A stretch of 64,000 bases of DNA from Phenylobacterium sp. (lineage in GTDB: Bacteria > Pseudomonadota > Alphaproteobacteria > Caulobacterales > Caulobacteraceae), in contig NZ_JAHBYD010000004.1 of NCBI RefSeq assembly GCF_019636135.1, positions 62,001-126,000 of the forward strand, given 5' to 3'. The notes beneath the pieces were generated by a model. It saw only the letters and a list, made by a program, of their open reading frames with translations, was not told the origin of the DNA and searched no databases. This document shows, one piece after another, positions 8,407 through 17,477 of this stretch. The translations under genes and the position numbers were made by a program. Within the stretch, counting starts at the first letter, position 1; every line of letters starts with the position of its first letter.

Positions 8407-9102
8407 TCATGAGGGGAGGACGGGTCCGACGAACAGATGCCGGCTCGGGCAGAGGTCCGCGACGAGGCAGGCCTCGCACTTCGGCCTGCGCGCCACGCAG
8501 GTGTAGCGGCCGTGCAGGATCAGCCAGTGGTGCGCGCGGGTCAGGTACGGCTCGGGCACGACGGCCATCAGGTCGGCCTCGACCTTGTCGGGCGTCTTGC
8601 CGTTCGAGAGGCCGAGGCGGTGGCTGACGCGGAAGACGTGGGTGTCGACGGCGATGGCGGGCTCGATGCGCAGCTCGTTCAGCACCACCGAGGCGGTCTT
8701 GCGCCCGACGCCGGGCAGGGCCTGGAGCTGCTCGCGCACGAGCGGCACCTCGCCGCCGTGGCTCCCGATCAGGATCTCGGCCATCCGGATCACGTTCCTG
8801 GCCTTCATGTTGTAGAGGCCGATGGAGCTGATGAAGGGCTTCAGGCCGGCCTCGCCGAGCGCCAGCATCTTCTGCGGCGTGCCGGCCACCGGGAAGAGCC
8901 TGGCGGTGGCCTTGTTGACCGAGACGTCGGTGGCCTGGGCCGAGAGCGCCACGGCCACCACCAGCTCATAGGGGCTGGCGTAGTCCAGCTCGGTGCGCGG
9001 GTCGCTCTCCTGGGCCTCGAACCGCGCGAACAGCTCCGCGATCCGCGCCTGCTCGGCGGGTTTGAGCGTCTTCCGGACAGGTCGCTTGGCGGGCTTGGCC
9101 AT
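8407..9102 (-). CDS. nth: Endonuclease III
   Basis: A 231-residue DNA glycosylase/AP lyase for oxidised pyrimidines in base excision repair. The helix-hairpin-helix 'LPGVGRKTASVVL' carries the catalytic Lys and 'VDTHVFRVSHRLGL' the catalytic Asp. The C-terminal Cys pattern C-x6-C-x2-C-x5-C ('CVARRPKCEACLVADLC') binds a 4Fe-4S cluster. Length matches the family. ATG 9102 is chosen over the longer frame to 9315, because the intervening sequence is an intergenic repeat (9133-9188). It is divergent from glnD. Confidence 0.96.
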   Translation of the reverse strand: MAKPAKRPVRKTLKPAEQARIAELFARFEAQESDPRTELDYASPYELVVAVALSAQATDVSVNKATARLFPVAGTPQKMLALGEAGLKPFISSIGLYNMKARNVIRMAEILIGSHGGEVPLVREQLQALPGVGRKTASVVLNELRIEPAIAVDTHVFRVSHRLGLSNGKTPDKVEADLMAVVPEPYLTRAHHWLILHGRYTCVARRPKCEACLVADLCPSRHLFVGPVLPS

Positions 9103-9132
9103 GAGGGCAGTGGTAGCGACCTCCCACCGATT

Positions 9133-9188
9133 GTCATCCCCCACCGTTCGCCATCCTGGTCTTCGCCTGATGGCGAAGCCGGGATGAC
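9133..9188. repeat. GTCATCCC...GGGATGAC palindromic repeat
   Basis: GTCATCCC and GGGATGAC bound an imperfect palindrome with an inner CGCCATC/GATGGCG pair, in the nth-glnD divergent gap. The same end motif bounds repeats at 19304-19332, 24748-24873, 28419-28570 and 51623-51754. Confidence 0.65.
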
Positions 9189-9339
9189 ACGGGGTGGGAT
9201 GGATCGGGCGCCGGCTCCGCCCAGACGGCGCGACGTGGCGGTTGGCGTCTCGGCTGCGGTACGAATCTCTGCCCATCGTCCCCACAATGCGGGAACTCTC
9301 TGCACGCCCGCTCAAACCGTCTTATATGCGGGCACGACC

Positions 9340-12156
9340 ATGCCCACGCGCCTCAAGCCCACCCGCCTCGAATACGTCGTCGACGGCGTCAAGCTGCGTT
9401 CGCAGCTCTCGACCGCGGCGCTGGAGCATCTCGGCGACCTGGCGGCGCAGCGCAAGGCCGCGCTGGAGATCCTGAAGGCCGCCCTGTTCCGCGGCCGGAT
9501 GATCGCCAAGGAGCGGCTGGAGAACGGGGCCGGCGGCATCGAGACCGCGCGCCTGCTCTCCGGCGTCACCGACGAGGTGGTCTCCGCGCTCTACGACTTC
9601 ACCACCGTCCACGTGTTCCGCGCCCGCAACCCCACCGAGGGCGAGCGGCTGGCGCTGATGGCGGTGGGCGGCTACGGCCGCGGCACGCTGGCGCCCTACA
9701 GCGACCTCGACCTGCTGTTCGTGCGGCCCTACAAGCAGACCGCCCATACCGAGAGCGTGATCGAGTTCATGCTCTATGCCCTGTGGGACCTCGGCTTCAA
9801 GGTCGGCCACGCGTCGCGCACGATCGAGGAGTGCATCAAGCTCTCGCGCGAGGACTACACCATCCGCACTTCCATCCTGGAGGCGCGGCGCCTGACCGGC
9901 GACGGGAAGCTGGCCGAGGAACTGGTCCGCCGATTCCGCGCCGAGGTGGTGAAGGGCACGGGCGCCGAGTTCGTGGCCGCGAAGCTGAAGGAGCGCGACG
10001 AGCGCCACGCCCGCGCCGGCGCCAGCCGCTACATGGTCGAGCCCAACGTGAAGGAGGGGAAGGGCGGCCTCAGGGACCTCAACACCCTCTTCTGGATCGC
10101 CCAGTACCTGCATCCCGGCGAGACGCTGGAGCGCGTCATGCAGCTCGAGATGTTCGACCGGCGCGAGGTGCGCGGCTTCATCGTCGCCTTCGACTTCCTC
10201 TGGGCCGTGCGCTGCCACCTGCACTTCGCCACCGGCCGGCCGGAGGAGCGCCTCTCCTTCGACCTGCAGCCCGAGCTGGCCCGGCGCATGGGCTACGGCG
10301 ACCGCGGCGACGCGCCGGCCGTCGAACGCTTCATGCGGCGCTATTTCCTGATCGCCAAGGACGTGGGCGCGCTGACCCGCGTGTTCGCCGCCAAGCTGGA
10401 GGCCGACCAGGTGAAGATGGCGCCCAAGGGCATCAGCCGCTTCATCCCGGGCCGCAAGGTGACGCGCAAGCCCCTGGCCGAACCCGGCTTCCACGAGGTG
10501 GGCGGCCGCCTCGACGTCGACCCCGACATCTTCGAGCAGGACCCGGTGAACCTGCTGCGGCTCTTCCGCATCGCCGACCAGCGCAACCTCGACCTGCACC
10601 CCGACGCCTTCACGGCCGCCTCGCGCTCGACCAACCTGATCACCTCGGCGGTCCGCCGCGACCGTCACGCCGCCAAGGTGTTCCTCGACATCCTGGCCCG
10701 CGGCCGCGATCCGCGCACCACGCTGACGCTGATGAACGAGGCGGGCGTGCTCGGCCGCTACCTGCCGGAGTTCGGGCGCATCGTCGCCCAGATGCAGTTC
10801 AACATGTACCACTCCTACACGGTCGACGAGCACACGCTCAGGGCCGTCGGCGTCATCGCCGAGATCGCCGCCGGGAGCCTCGCCGAGGACCACCCGCTCT
10901 CGAACCAGGTCATGCCGCTGATCGTCGACCGCGAAGCGCTGTTCCTGGCCATGCTGCTGCACGACACCGGCAAGGGCGGGGCCGGCGGCCAGGAGGTGGC
11001 GGGGGCGCGCGCGGCGCGCCAGGCCTGCGAGCGGCTGGGCCTGGAGCGCTCCAAGATCGAGCTCGTCGCCTGGCTGGTCGAGCACCACCTGGTCATGAGC
11101 GACTACGCCCAGAAGCGCGACGTCTCCGACCCGCGCACTGTGGGCGACTTCGCCCGCATCGTGCAGACGCCCGAGCGCCTGCGCCTGCTGCTGGTGCTGA
11201 CCGTCGCCGACATCCGCGCCGTGGGCCCGGGAGTCTGGAACGGCTGGAAGGGCCAGCTCATGCGCGAGCTCTACGCCGCGACCGAGGCCGTCTTCCGCGG
11301 CGGCCGCGGCTCCGACGCCACCGCGGCGCTCAAGCGCTACCAGGAGAACGCCGCGTACGACGCCCGCGTGCGCCTGGCCAAGGCCGACCCCAAGGCCGAG
11401 GCCTGGGGCGACGCCATGGAGGACGCCTACTTCACCGCCTTCGAGGACGCCGAGGTGTTGACCCACGCCCGCCTCTCGCAGACCGCCCGCGAGGGCCTGG
11501 GCGCGGCGGCGATCTGCGCCGTGCGGCCCGACCTGAACGCGTCCGAGCTGATGGTCGCCGCCGCCGACCGTCCGCGCCTCTTCATGGACGTCGCCGACGC
11601 CATCACCGCGGCCGGCGCCAATGTCGTCGGCGCGCGGGTCTTCACCTCGCGCACCGGCCAGGCGCTGGACGTCTTCTACGTGCAGGACGTGGGCGGCCAG
11701 CCGTTCGGCGTCGCCGACGAGCGTGTGCTGATCCGCCTCGCCGACGACCTGGCCGCCGCCGCGCGGGGCGAGCCGCCGGCCCGCGAGGTGCGCCGCAAGG
11801 ACATGGGCCGCGCGGCCGCCTTCGCGATCACGCCGAACGTCATGCTGGACAACGAGGCCTCCGAGACCGCGACGGTCGTGGAGACGGCGGGCCGCGACCG
11901 GCCGGGCCTGCTGGCGGCGCTGGCCCGCACGCTGGCCGAGGCCGGCCTGACCATCACCTCGGCGCACATCGATGGCTACGGCGAACGCGCCGTCGACGCC
12001 TTCTACGTGGTCGACGCGACGGGCGCGAAGGTCACCGACGCCAAGAAGCGCAACGCGCTGAAGGCCGCCTTGCTGGCGGCCCTGTCGGACGAGGCCGAGC
12101 CGGCCAACGCCCGGCGCGCCGCCCTGCCCAAGGCCCGCGCCAGCGTCGCCCGCTAG
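9340..12156 (+). CDS. glnD: GlnD, bifunctional PII uridylyltransferase/uridylyl-removing enzyme
   Basis: A 938-residue sensor of glutamine that uridylylates PII proteins when nitrogen is scarce and removes UMP when glutamine is high. Domains in order are: nucleotidyltransferase (about 90-250) with 'GGYGRGTLAPYSDLDLLF'; GlnD-type linker helices; HD domain (about 480-600) with 'LLHDTGKG', which does the UMP removal; and two ACT domains (about 730-800 and 845-920, the second beginning 'VVETAGRDRPGLLAALARTL'). ATG 9340 matches the family start, and the in-frame extension to 8437 is antisense to nth. A PII protein that would be its substrate lies at 49718-50062. Confidence 0.97.
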   Translation: MPTRLKPTRLEYVVDGVKLRSQLSTAALEHLGDLAAQRKAALEILKAALFRGRMIAKERLENGAGGIETARLLSGVTDEVVSALYDFTTVHVFRARNPTEGERLALMAVGGYGRGTLAPYSDLDLLFVRPYKQTAHTESVIEFMLYALWDLGFKVGHASRTIEECIKLSREDYTIRTSILEARRLTGDGKLAEELVRRFRAEVVKGTGAEFVAAKLKERDERHARAGASRYMVEPNVKEGKGGLRDLNTLFWIAQYLHPGETLERVMQLEMFDRREVRGFIVAFDFLWAVRCHLHFATGRPEERLSFDLQPELARRMGYGDRGDAPAVERFMRRYFLIAKDVGALTRVFAAKLEADQVKMAPKGISRFIPGRKVTRKPLAEPGFHEVGGRLDVDPDIFEQDPVNLLRLFRIADQRNLDLHPDAFTAASRSTNLITSAVRRDRHAAKVFLDILARGRDPRTTLTLMNEAGVLGRYLPEFGRIVAQMQFNMYHSYTVDEHTLRAVGVIAEIAAGSLAEDHPLSNQVMPLIVDREALFLAMLLHDTGKGGAGGQEVAGARAARQACERLGLERSKIELVAWLVEHHLVMSDYAQKRDVSDPRTVGDFARIVQTPERLRLLLVLTVADIRAVGPGVWNGWKGQLMRELYAATEAVFRGGRGSDATAALKRYQENAAYDARVRLAKADPKAEAWGDAMEDAYFTAFEDAEVLTHARLSQTAREGLGAAAICAVRPDLNASELMVAAADRPRLFMDVADAITAAGANVVGARVFTSRTGQALDVFYVQDVGGQPFGVADERVLIRLADDLAAAARGEPPAREVRRKDMGRAAAFAITPNVMLDNEASETATVVETAGRDRPGLLAALARTLAEAGLTITSAHIDGYGERAVDAFYVVDATGAKVTDAKKRNALKAALLAALSDEAEPANARRAALPKARASVAR

Positions 12157-12478
12157 AACCACTCGGCGGTTCCGACGGTCCTTCTTCCCTTGCTGGAGAA
12201 GAGCCTGCCCCGGACCTGATCCGGGGTGTCGGCCGTAGGCTGGCGGATGAAGGCTCGCGCCGAGCGGGCGAGCATCCTGCGCGCCGCAGGCGCCCTTGAG
12301 ATGGACCACAGAAAACACGGAAGGACACAGAAGGAGGCTCTGCGGGATCCGCCGCCTTCCGTGTTTTCTGTGTTTTCCGTGGTTGAATCAAAGCGGCGCT
12401 GACGCGCCAACGCGGCTGGAAAGCGCGCGACCTTCCCCCGCAAGGGGAGAAGGCCCGTCGGTGCCCCGGACGCGGACG
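12157..12478. other. Gene-free stretch filled with repeats
   Basis: This 322-bp gap between glnD and the sulfotransferase gene has no credible coding sequence. It holds a short palindrome (CCCCGGACCTGATCCGGGG, about 12209-12227), the AACCACGGAA-type repeat at 12304-12385, and a small CCTTCCCCCGCAAGGGGAGAAGG hairpin near 12430-12452. Open frames through it translate to the low-complexity phrases typical of such repeats. Confidence 0.7.
12304..12385. repeat. AACCACGGAAAACACAGAA palindromic repeat, variant copy
   Basis: GACCACAGAAAACACGGAAGG faces CCTTCCGTGTTTTCTGTGTTTTCCGTGGTT. The layout equals that of the GCGGAA repeats at 2975, 33456 and 57407 but with A/T in place of many G/C positions, so it is a diverged subfamily. 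It is locally AT-rich against its surroundings. Confidence 0.75.
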
Positions 12479-13132
12479 CTAGATCGGCTCGGCGCGCATC
12501 TTCGACGGGTCGATCGGGCCCTGGCCCGCCGCCGCGCGCGACTGGAACTGTTCGGTGGAGTTCTCGCGCGGATAGGGCGCGTCGGGCGTGGGCACGCCCA
12601 GGAACGTGCAGAGCGGCTCCCAGCCCTCGGCCACGTTGAAGACCAGCAGCCGGTCCTTCGGCACGGTCGCCACCACGCGCTCGGTATGGCGGCGGAAGAA
12701 GTCGGTCATGAAGGCGCGGTCGTTCATGTCGCCGCCCTCGTAGAACGACCGGATGTGGCCGAAGAAGGCCGCCGCCGGACCCTCGGCGAAGCGCCCGAGG
12801 CTGTCCGGCGAGAAGATCGTCGCCTGGGTCGAGTCGAACCATTTGTCGGGGTCGCGCACCGTGTGCAGCACCTTGGCGTCCGGATAATAGTCCATCAGCT
12901 CGCGCCAGTAGGCGCAGCCCGGATGGTCCACCATGGCCTGGCAGCCGTCGAAGATCGCGTCCCAGTCGGGATTGCCGTTCCCGGCCTCGATCCACAGCGG
13001 GACCTGCTTCTCGGCCGCCATGAACACCTCGGCCATGTGGTGGCAGCGGGTGAAGCCCAACTGCTCCAGCGCCAGCTTGGTCGACAGCGTTCCCGTCCGG
13101 CCCAGACCCGAGCCGATCACCTTCAATGCCAT
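12479..13132 (-). CDS. Sulfotransferase family protein
   Basis: A 217-residue protein opening with 'MALKVIGSGLGRTGTLSTKLALEQLGF'. The 'GLGRTGT' loop fits the 5'-phosphosulfate-binding loop of PAPS sulfotransferases, and 'KVLHTVRDPDKWFDS' fits the 3'-phosphate-binding region (RDP...S). The size and 'YPDAKV..TVRDP' pattern match the Sulfotransfer_4 group, often mislabelled as NAD-dependent epimerase. The acceptor is unknown. It lies 39 bp downstream of the acyl-activating enzyme on the same strand, so the two are probably cotranscribed and may act on one small molecule or lipid. Confidence 0.82.
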   Translation of the reverse strand: MALKVIGSGLGRTGTLSTKLALEQLGFTRCHHMAEVFMAAEKQVPLWIEAGNGNPDWDAIFDGCQAMVDHPGCAYWRELMDYYPDAKVLHTVRDPDKWFDSTQATIFSPDSLGRFAEGPAAAFFGHIRSFYEGGDMNDRAFMTDFFRRHTERVVATVPKDRLLVFNVAEGWEPLCTFLGVPTPDAPYPRENSTEQFQSRAAAGQGPIDPSKMRAEPI

Positions 13133-13171
13133 GGCGTTTCCCCGACTTGTCCGAAGCGGCAGAGTAGCCGG

Positions 13172-14587
13172 CTACCGTGACGTCAACACAGCGATCGTCT
13201 CCTCGCGCAGGCGGCGGCGCTCGGTCTTGCCCATGGCGTTGCGCGGGATGGCCTCGATCCAGGCGAAGCGGGCCTCGGGCAGGTTGGGGCCGCTGGTCGC
13301 GATGTGGCGGGCGAGGCCCTGCCGGTCGAGGTCGGGCGCGGCCACGACGGCCAGCCAGCAGACGTCGGTCCCGGTGGCGTCCGGCGCGGCGTAGGCGGCG
13401 GCGTCCTTCACGCCCGGATAGCCGAGCGCCGCCTCTTCCATGAGCTCGGGCAGGAACTTCATGCCGCCCAGGTCCATCCGGTCGTCGACCCGGCCCTCGA
13501 CGATCAGCATCCCGTCGGGCCGCAGCCGCCCCAGGTCGCCGGGGTAGAAGCCGCCGTCGCGGAACGCCCGCGCAGTGGCCTCGGGATTGCCCAGGTAGCC
13601 CTCGGACCGCCGGTCGCTGAAGATGCGGATCTCGCCCTGTTCGCCGGGCGGCAGTGGCGCGCCGTCGTCGCCCACCACCTCGACGCGGACGTTCGGCACG
13701 GGATAGCCCGCCGCGCCGGGGTGCGTCTCCAGCCAGGCTCCGTCGGCCATCGTCGTGCTGCCGGTTTCCGCCGCGCCGTAGCTGATCAGGATCTCGGGCG
13801 CGAGCCTGAGCCGCGCCTCCCGCGCCACCGCCGGCGACAGCACCCCGCCGGTCGAGACGATCCGCATCCCGCCCTGCACCGGAAACCCCGGCGGCAGCTC
13901 GCCCAGGAGCTGGCGCAGGAAGCTCGGGGTCGCGCCCACGATCGAGGGCTTGAGCGCCTCCAGGCTCTCGGCGAGCTGGCCGGCCGTGTAATCGGCGACG
14001 AGCGTCTCGCCCTGGCTCCACGCCGCCAGCGTCATGGCCTGGCCGAGGCCCGTGTCCATGCCCGTCAGGCACACCCAGCGGCCGGGCCGGCCGGCGCAGT
14101 AGGTGAGCGCGCAGGTCCGCGTGTTGTCCTCGAGCATCCGCCAGGTCCGCGGCACGCGCCGCGCCGTCCGCGTCGTGCCCGACGACAGCATCACCCGGAT
14201 CAGATCGTCCGGCCCCACCCGCACCGGCGCGACCGGCCGCGGCTCGGCCGCAAGCGTCGCCGCCAGCCACGCCTCGGTGAGCGCCAGCTCGCCCGGCCCC
14301 GCCCGCTCGGCCGCGACGATCGCCAGGTCCGGCGCCGGATCGTTGAAGGGCGAGGACACCACCCCCAGCCGCGCCAGCGCCAGGAACACCACGTGGGTCA
14401 GGTAGTCGTTGGCGATGCGGATCGCGACGACGCCCCGCTCGCGGGTCACGCCGAGGTCGCGCAGGCCGGCGGCGATCCGGTTCACGTCGGCGTCCATCTC
14501 GGCGTAGGTCGCCCACCGCTGCGGGGTGATCAGCGCGAACGCCGTGGGCCGCAGCTTCGCCTGGAACGCCACATACGCATCGAACAT
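13172..14587 (-). CDS. ANL-superfamily acyl-CoA synthetase/ligase (AMP-forming)
   Basis: A 471-residue adenylate-forming enzyme. Motifs in order: 'VMLSSGTTRTARRVPRT' (A3 phosphate loop, but lacking the usual Gly and Lys of SSGTTGxPK), 'SYGAAETGS' (A5), 'YPGDLGRLRPDGML' (A7), 'GRVDDRMDLGGMKFLPELME' (A8) and 'NAMGKTERRRL' (A10 catalytic Lys). It would activate a carboxylic acid as acyl-AMP and transfer it to CoA or another acceptor. It is shorter than most acyl-CoA synthetases (500-550), with a compact N-terminal domain. The A3 change suggests altered ATP handling or substrate. The downstream neighbour is a sulfotransferase; upstream, a divergent secreted protein. Confidence 0.87.
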   Translation of the reverse strand: MFDAYVAFQAKLRPTAFALITPQRWATYAEMDADVNRIAAGLRDLGVTRERGVVAIRIANDYLTHVVFLALARLGVVSSPFNDPAPDLAIVAAERAGPGELALTEAWLAATLAAEPRPVAPVRVGPDDLIRVMLSSGTTRTARRVPRTWRMLEDNTRTCALTYCAGRPGRWVCLTGMDTGLGQAMTLAAWSQGETLVADYTAGQLAESLEALKPSIVGATPSFLRQLLGELPPGFPVQGGMRIVSTGGVLSPAVAREARLRLAPEILISYGAAETGSTTMADGAWLETHPGAAGYPVPNVRVEVVGDDGAPLPPGEQGEIRIFSDRRSEGYLGNPEATARAFRDGGFYPGDLGRLRPDGMLIVEGRVDDRMDLGGMKFLPELMEEAALGYPGVKDAAAYAAPDATGTDVCWLAVVAAPDLDRQGLARHIATSGPNLPEARFAWIEAIPRNAMGKTERRRLREETIAVLTSR

Positions 14588-14808
14588 GGAGGGTCCCCCG
14601 TTCGTCCGGCCCCCTTGGCCGGGCCACGCGCGCAGCCGCCCATCCCGGCCCGCCCGGCTCCTCCCCGAGGCGCCTGCGCCGCCGGCGAACCGCGCCTGGC
14701 GACCGCATACCGCACGCGCATTGAGCGTGCCGCAACCCGTGCGTGGCGGTTTTGACCTTGCGGGTCGGACGCTTCCGTCGTCCCATGCACGGGAACGGGG
14801 AGTAGCGC

Positions 14809-15471
14809 ATGCGTGGGGTCGCGCTCGTCGTAGCGATCGTGAGCTGTGCGGCCGCCGGCGCCGCCACGGCGCAGACGCGCGTTCCCGATCTCACCGGCGC
14901 CCTGAACCGATCCGCGCTCAATGACGCCGTGGTCGTGAAGGCCCCCGTGGGCTTCGAGGACGACCGGCTCGACAGCGTCACCATCAGGAACTGGCCCAGG
15001 GCGGTCAGCTTCTCGTCCGACAGCCTGCAGTTCGAGGTCGCGCCGCACGCCGGGTTCGGGGTCTCCGAGCGCGGGCGGGGGGCGGCCGAGGGCGGCGCCA
15101 CGCTCGTGGTGTCGGCCAGGAGCCGCGGCGAGCGGGCGCTGGCCCAACTGCGCGACATGGGCGTGAAGGACGGCGCGAGCTTCGGCGACGCGGGCCGCTG
15201 GTACCTGTTCGCCGCCGCGTCGGGCCAGGCCGTGGGCCTCAACATGACCCGCTCGGACAAGGGCGGCTGGGACCGCGCCGGCTGGTCCACCGACGACACC
15301 GGCGCCCTGGTCGGCGACGCCCAGGTCGGCGTCGGCTGGCGCAAGGGCGCCATGCAGAGCTCGCTGGGCGTCATCCACCGCGAGGTGAAGGGCAAGCACA
15401 TGATCTGGGGCCAGCAGACGCGCGAGGACACCGTCGCGGCCTTCACCTTCAGCTTCCGGCCGCAGAAGTAG
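14809..15471 (+). CDS. Exported protein of unknown function, possible outer-membrane barrel
   Basis: A 220-residue protein with a signal peptide (MRGVALVVAIVSCAAAGAATAQ). I do not recognise the family. The C-terminal half (from about residue 125) alternates polar and apolar residues ('GALVGDAQVGVGWRKGAMQSSLGVI', 'TVAAFTFSFRPQK'), which looks like beta-hairpins of a small outer-membrane or periplasmic beta-sheet protein. Position ATG 14809 gives a clean signal peptide, and AACGGGGAG lies just upstream as ribosome binding site. It is divergent from the acyl-activating enzyme over a 220-bp gap with a TTGACC element near 14753. Function not assigned. Confidence 0.7.
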   Translation: MRGVALVVAIVSCAAAGAATAQTRVPDLTGALNRSALNDAVVVKAPVGFEDDRLDSVTIRNWPRAVSFSSDSLQFEVAPHAGFGVSERGRGAAEGGATLVVSARSRGERALAQLRDMGVKDGASFGDAGRWYLFAAASGQAVGLNMTRSDKGGWDRAGWSTDDTGALVGDAQVGVGWRKGAMQSSLGVIHREVKGKHMIWGQQTREDTVAAFTFSFRPQK

Positions 15472-15475
15472 CCGT

Positions 15476-15540
15476 CCTCTCCCCCGAGCGCGTCGCGCGA
15501 AGAGAGGGAGAGGGAGAGGGAGAGGGTAGGGAGAGGGCGG
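15476..15540. repeat. CTCTCCCCCGAGCG / GAGAGGGAGAGGG repeat
   Basis: The same module as at 1412-1611: CTCTCCCCCGAGCGCGTCGCGCGAAGAGAG followed by tandem GAGAGG units (about five). It lies between two convergent genes. Confidence 0.65.
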
Positions 15541-15605
15541 CTGGGCGTCGGAAGCTGAGCCGATCTTGGCCCGTTGATCCACCGCCGGTGGGGGAGAGGA
15601 GAAGG

Positions 15606-16265
15606 CTACAGCCGGTCCCAGCCTTCGAAGAACGGATAGCGCCCGGCCCAGAGGGCGGCGAGGCGCGGGTCGGCGTCGACGCGGCGGACGGCTTCGCCCA
15701 TGCGCGGGGCGGCGGCGTGGAAGCGCTGGCGGCGCGGGCGGAAGCGGGAGACGACCGCGACGTAGAGGTCGAGCACGGTGAGCTCGTCGCCCAGGATGTA
15801 GCGGCCGGGGCTGACCCCAGCCTCCATGATCGCCCAGCATTGCGAGATGCGGTCCTGGATCGCCGTGTCGATCTCGGTGTGGATGGCGGGGTCGGCGACC
15901 AGGCGCGAAGGGTCGTCCTTGATCCAGTAGAGCGAATAGACCGCGGCGCTGACGAAGCTCATCCAGCGCAGGAAGGCGCTGCGGCGCGGGTCGTCCGGCC
16001 CGGGCGCCAGGCCGGCCCCGGGGTGGAGTTCGCCGAGGCGCACGAGGATGGCGGCGCTCTCCGTCATGATCTCGCCGCCCGGCAGGACGAGCGCCGGCAC
16101 CTGGCGCATGGGATTGGCCTGCAGCACGCGGTCGCCGGCGGCCGCGTCGTCCTCGAAGGTCGGCGCCTCGACCAGCGCGTAGGGCGCGCCGATCAGCGTC
16201 AGGGCCGCCTCGACGGCCACGCCGCCCGACCCGGCGGCAGAGTAGAGGAGATATCCACCGGCCAT
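15606..16265 (-). CDS. Glutathione S-transferase family protein
   Basis: A 219-residue protein with a thioredoxin-like N-terminal domain (residues 1-85: 'LYSAAGSGGVAVEAALTLIGAPY', cis-Pro loop 'RQVPALVLPGGEIMTESAAIL') and a helical C-terminal domain with the family's folding motif ('ILGDELTVLDLYVAVV'). 'ESAAI' is the glutathione gamma-glutamyl contact. It probably conjugates or reduces an organic substrate using glutathione; the substrate is unknown. ATG 16265 is preferred over 16301. It is divergent from nrdB with about 100 bp between. Confidence 0.87.
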   Translation of the reverse strand: MAGGYLLYSAAGSGGVAVEAALTLIGAPYALVEAPTFEDDAAAGDRVLQANPMRQVPALVLPGGEIMTESAAILVRLGELHPGAGLAPGPDDPRRSAFLRWMSFVSAAVYSLYWIKDDPSRLVADPAIHTEIDTAIQDRISQCWAIMEAGVSPGRYILGDELTVLDLYVAVVSRFRPRRQRFHAAAPRMGEAVRRVDADPRLAALWAGRYPFFEGWDRL

Positions 16266-16366
16266 CACAACTCCGTGGAAAAGCGCTAGATACGGCGTCA
16301 CGCCGCTTTACGACCACAACATGTTGAGACACTCTTGGGCCCGTTCAGCAGGGGCGAGTGACTCGA

Positions 16367-17431
16367 ATGACCCAAACGCCAATCACCGGATCAGGGGCCA
16401 ACATCAAGCAGTTGCCGGGCCTCCTCACCCCTTCCTACGCCTACAAGCCGTTCCGGTATCCCTGGGCCTACGACTTCTGGAAGAAGCAGCAGCAGGTCCA
16501 CTGGATGCCCGAGGAGATCCCGCTGGGCGAGGACCTGAAGGACTGGGCGGTGAACCTCACCGACCGCGAGCGCAACCTGCTCACCCAGATCTTCCGCTTC
16601 TTCACCCAGTCGGACGTCGAGGTGAACGACAACTACATGGAGCGGTACGCCCGCGTCTTCAAACCCACCGAGGTGAAGATGATGCTGGCGGCGTTCTCCA
16701 ACATGGAGACGATCCACATCGCCGCCTACGCCCTGCTGCTCGAGACGATCGGCATGCCGGACAGCGAGTTCACCGCGTTCCTGGACTACAAGGCGCTGCG
16801 CGACAAGCACGACTACATGCAGCAGTTCGGTGTCGATTCGAACGCCGATATCGCCAGAACGCTGGCCATGTTCGGCGGATTCACGGAGGGCCTTCAGCTT
16901 TTCGCCAGCTTCGCGATGCTGATGAACTTCCCGCGGCACAACAAGATGAAGGGCATGGGCCAGATCGTGAGCTGGTCGGTGCGCGACGAGAGCCTGCACT
17001 GCGAAGGCATCGTGAAGCTCTACCACGCCTTCAACAAGGAGACGGGCGCGGTGACCGCGGCCGTCGCCGACGACATCGTCGATTGCTGCAAGACCGTCGT
17101 CGGTCTGGAGGACAAGTTCATCGATCTGGCGTTCGAGGCCGGCGAAGTGACGGGCATGACGCCCGACGACATCAAGCGGTACATCCGCTTCATCGCCGAC
17201 TGGCGCCTGCGCCAACTGAAGCTGCCGGAAGTCTACGGCGTGAAGGAGAACCCGCTCCCCTGGCTGCAGAGCATGCTGAGCGGCGTCGAACACGCCAACT
17301 TCTTCGAGGCGCGCTCGACCGAGTACTCCAAGGCCGCGACCAAGGGGCAATGGCACGGCGGCGAAGGCGTCTGGGCCGAATTCGACCGCATGCGGCTCAA
17401 GCGCGCGGAGGCGCCCCTGCCGGCGGAGTGA
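16367..17431 (+). CDS. nrdB: Ribonucleotide reductase class I, beta subunit (NrdB)
   Basis: A 354-residue radical-generating subunit for dNTP synthesis; it pairs with NrdA, which is not in the window. Di-iron ligands and radical Tyr are visible: '[11 protein letters not shown]' (Asp), '[15 protein letters not shown]' (E-x2-H-x3-Y, the Tyr aligning with the stable radical), 'GFTEGLQLF' (Glu) and '[12 protein letters not shown]' (E-x2-H). It is therefore class Ia-like with a Tyr radical site. The start chosen is ATG 16367 with GGGGCGAG upstream at good spacing; an in-frame GTG at 16358 overlaps that element. No convincing NrdR box was found. purC follows after 46 bp. Confidence 0.96.
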   Translation: MTQTPITGSGANIKQLPGLLTPSYAYKPFRYPWAYDFWKKQQQVHWMPEEIPLGEDLKDWAVNLTDRERNLLTQIFRFFTQSDVEVNDNYMERYARVFKPTEVKMMLAAFSNMETIHIAAYALLLETIGMPDSEFTAFLDYKALRDKHDYMQQFGVDSNADIARTLAMFGGFTEGLQLFASFAMLMNFPRHNKMKGMGQIVSWSVRDESLHCEGIVKLYHAFNKETGAVTAAVADDIVDCCKTVVGLEDKFIDLAFEAGEVTGMTPDDIKRYIRFIADWRLRQLKLPEVYGVKENPLPWLQSMLSGVEHANFFEARSTEYSKAATKGQWHGGEGVWAEFDRMRLKRAEAPLPAE

Positions 17432-17477
17432 GGCGACGGCCTTGACCTCGCCGGACGCGCTGCCATTACCGCGCCCT

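Noticed and set aside
8437..9339. In-frame extension of glnD upstream to 8437
   Set aside because: It lies antisense to nth, which has complete catalytic and Fe-S motifs, and the family start matches ATG 9340.
9322..12318. 998-residue open frame antisense to glnD, and similar long antisense frames elsewhere
   Set aside because: High GC keeps antisense frames open; the translations are His/Arg/Gly-rich with no domain, while the sense strand encodes a recognised enzyme.
12153..15446. 1097-residue minus-strand frame
   Set aside because: It is out of frame with the acyl-activating enzyme and sulfotransferase genes and passes through intergenic repeats.
16266..16366. NrdR box upstream of nrdB
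   Set aside because: No ACACWATATWGTGT-like sequence is present, only a short CCACAACATGTTG stretch that does not fit.
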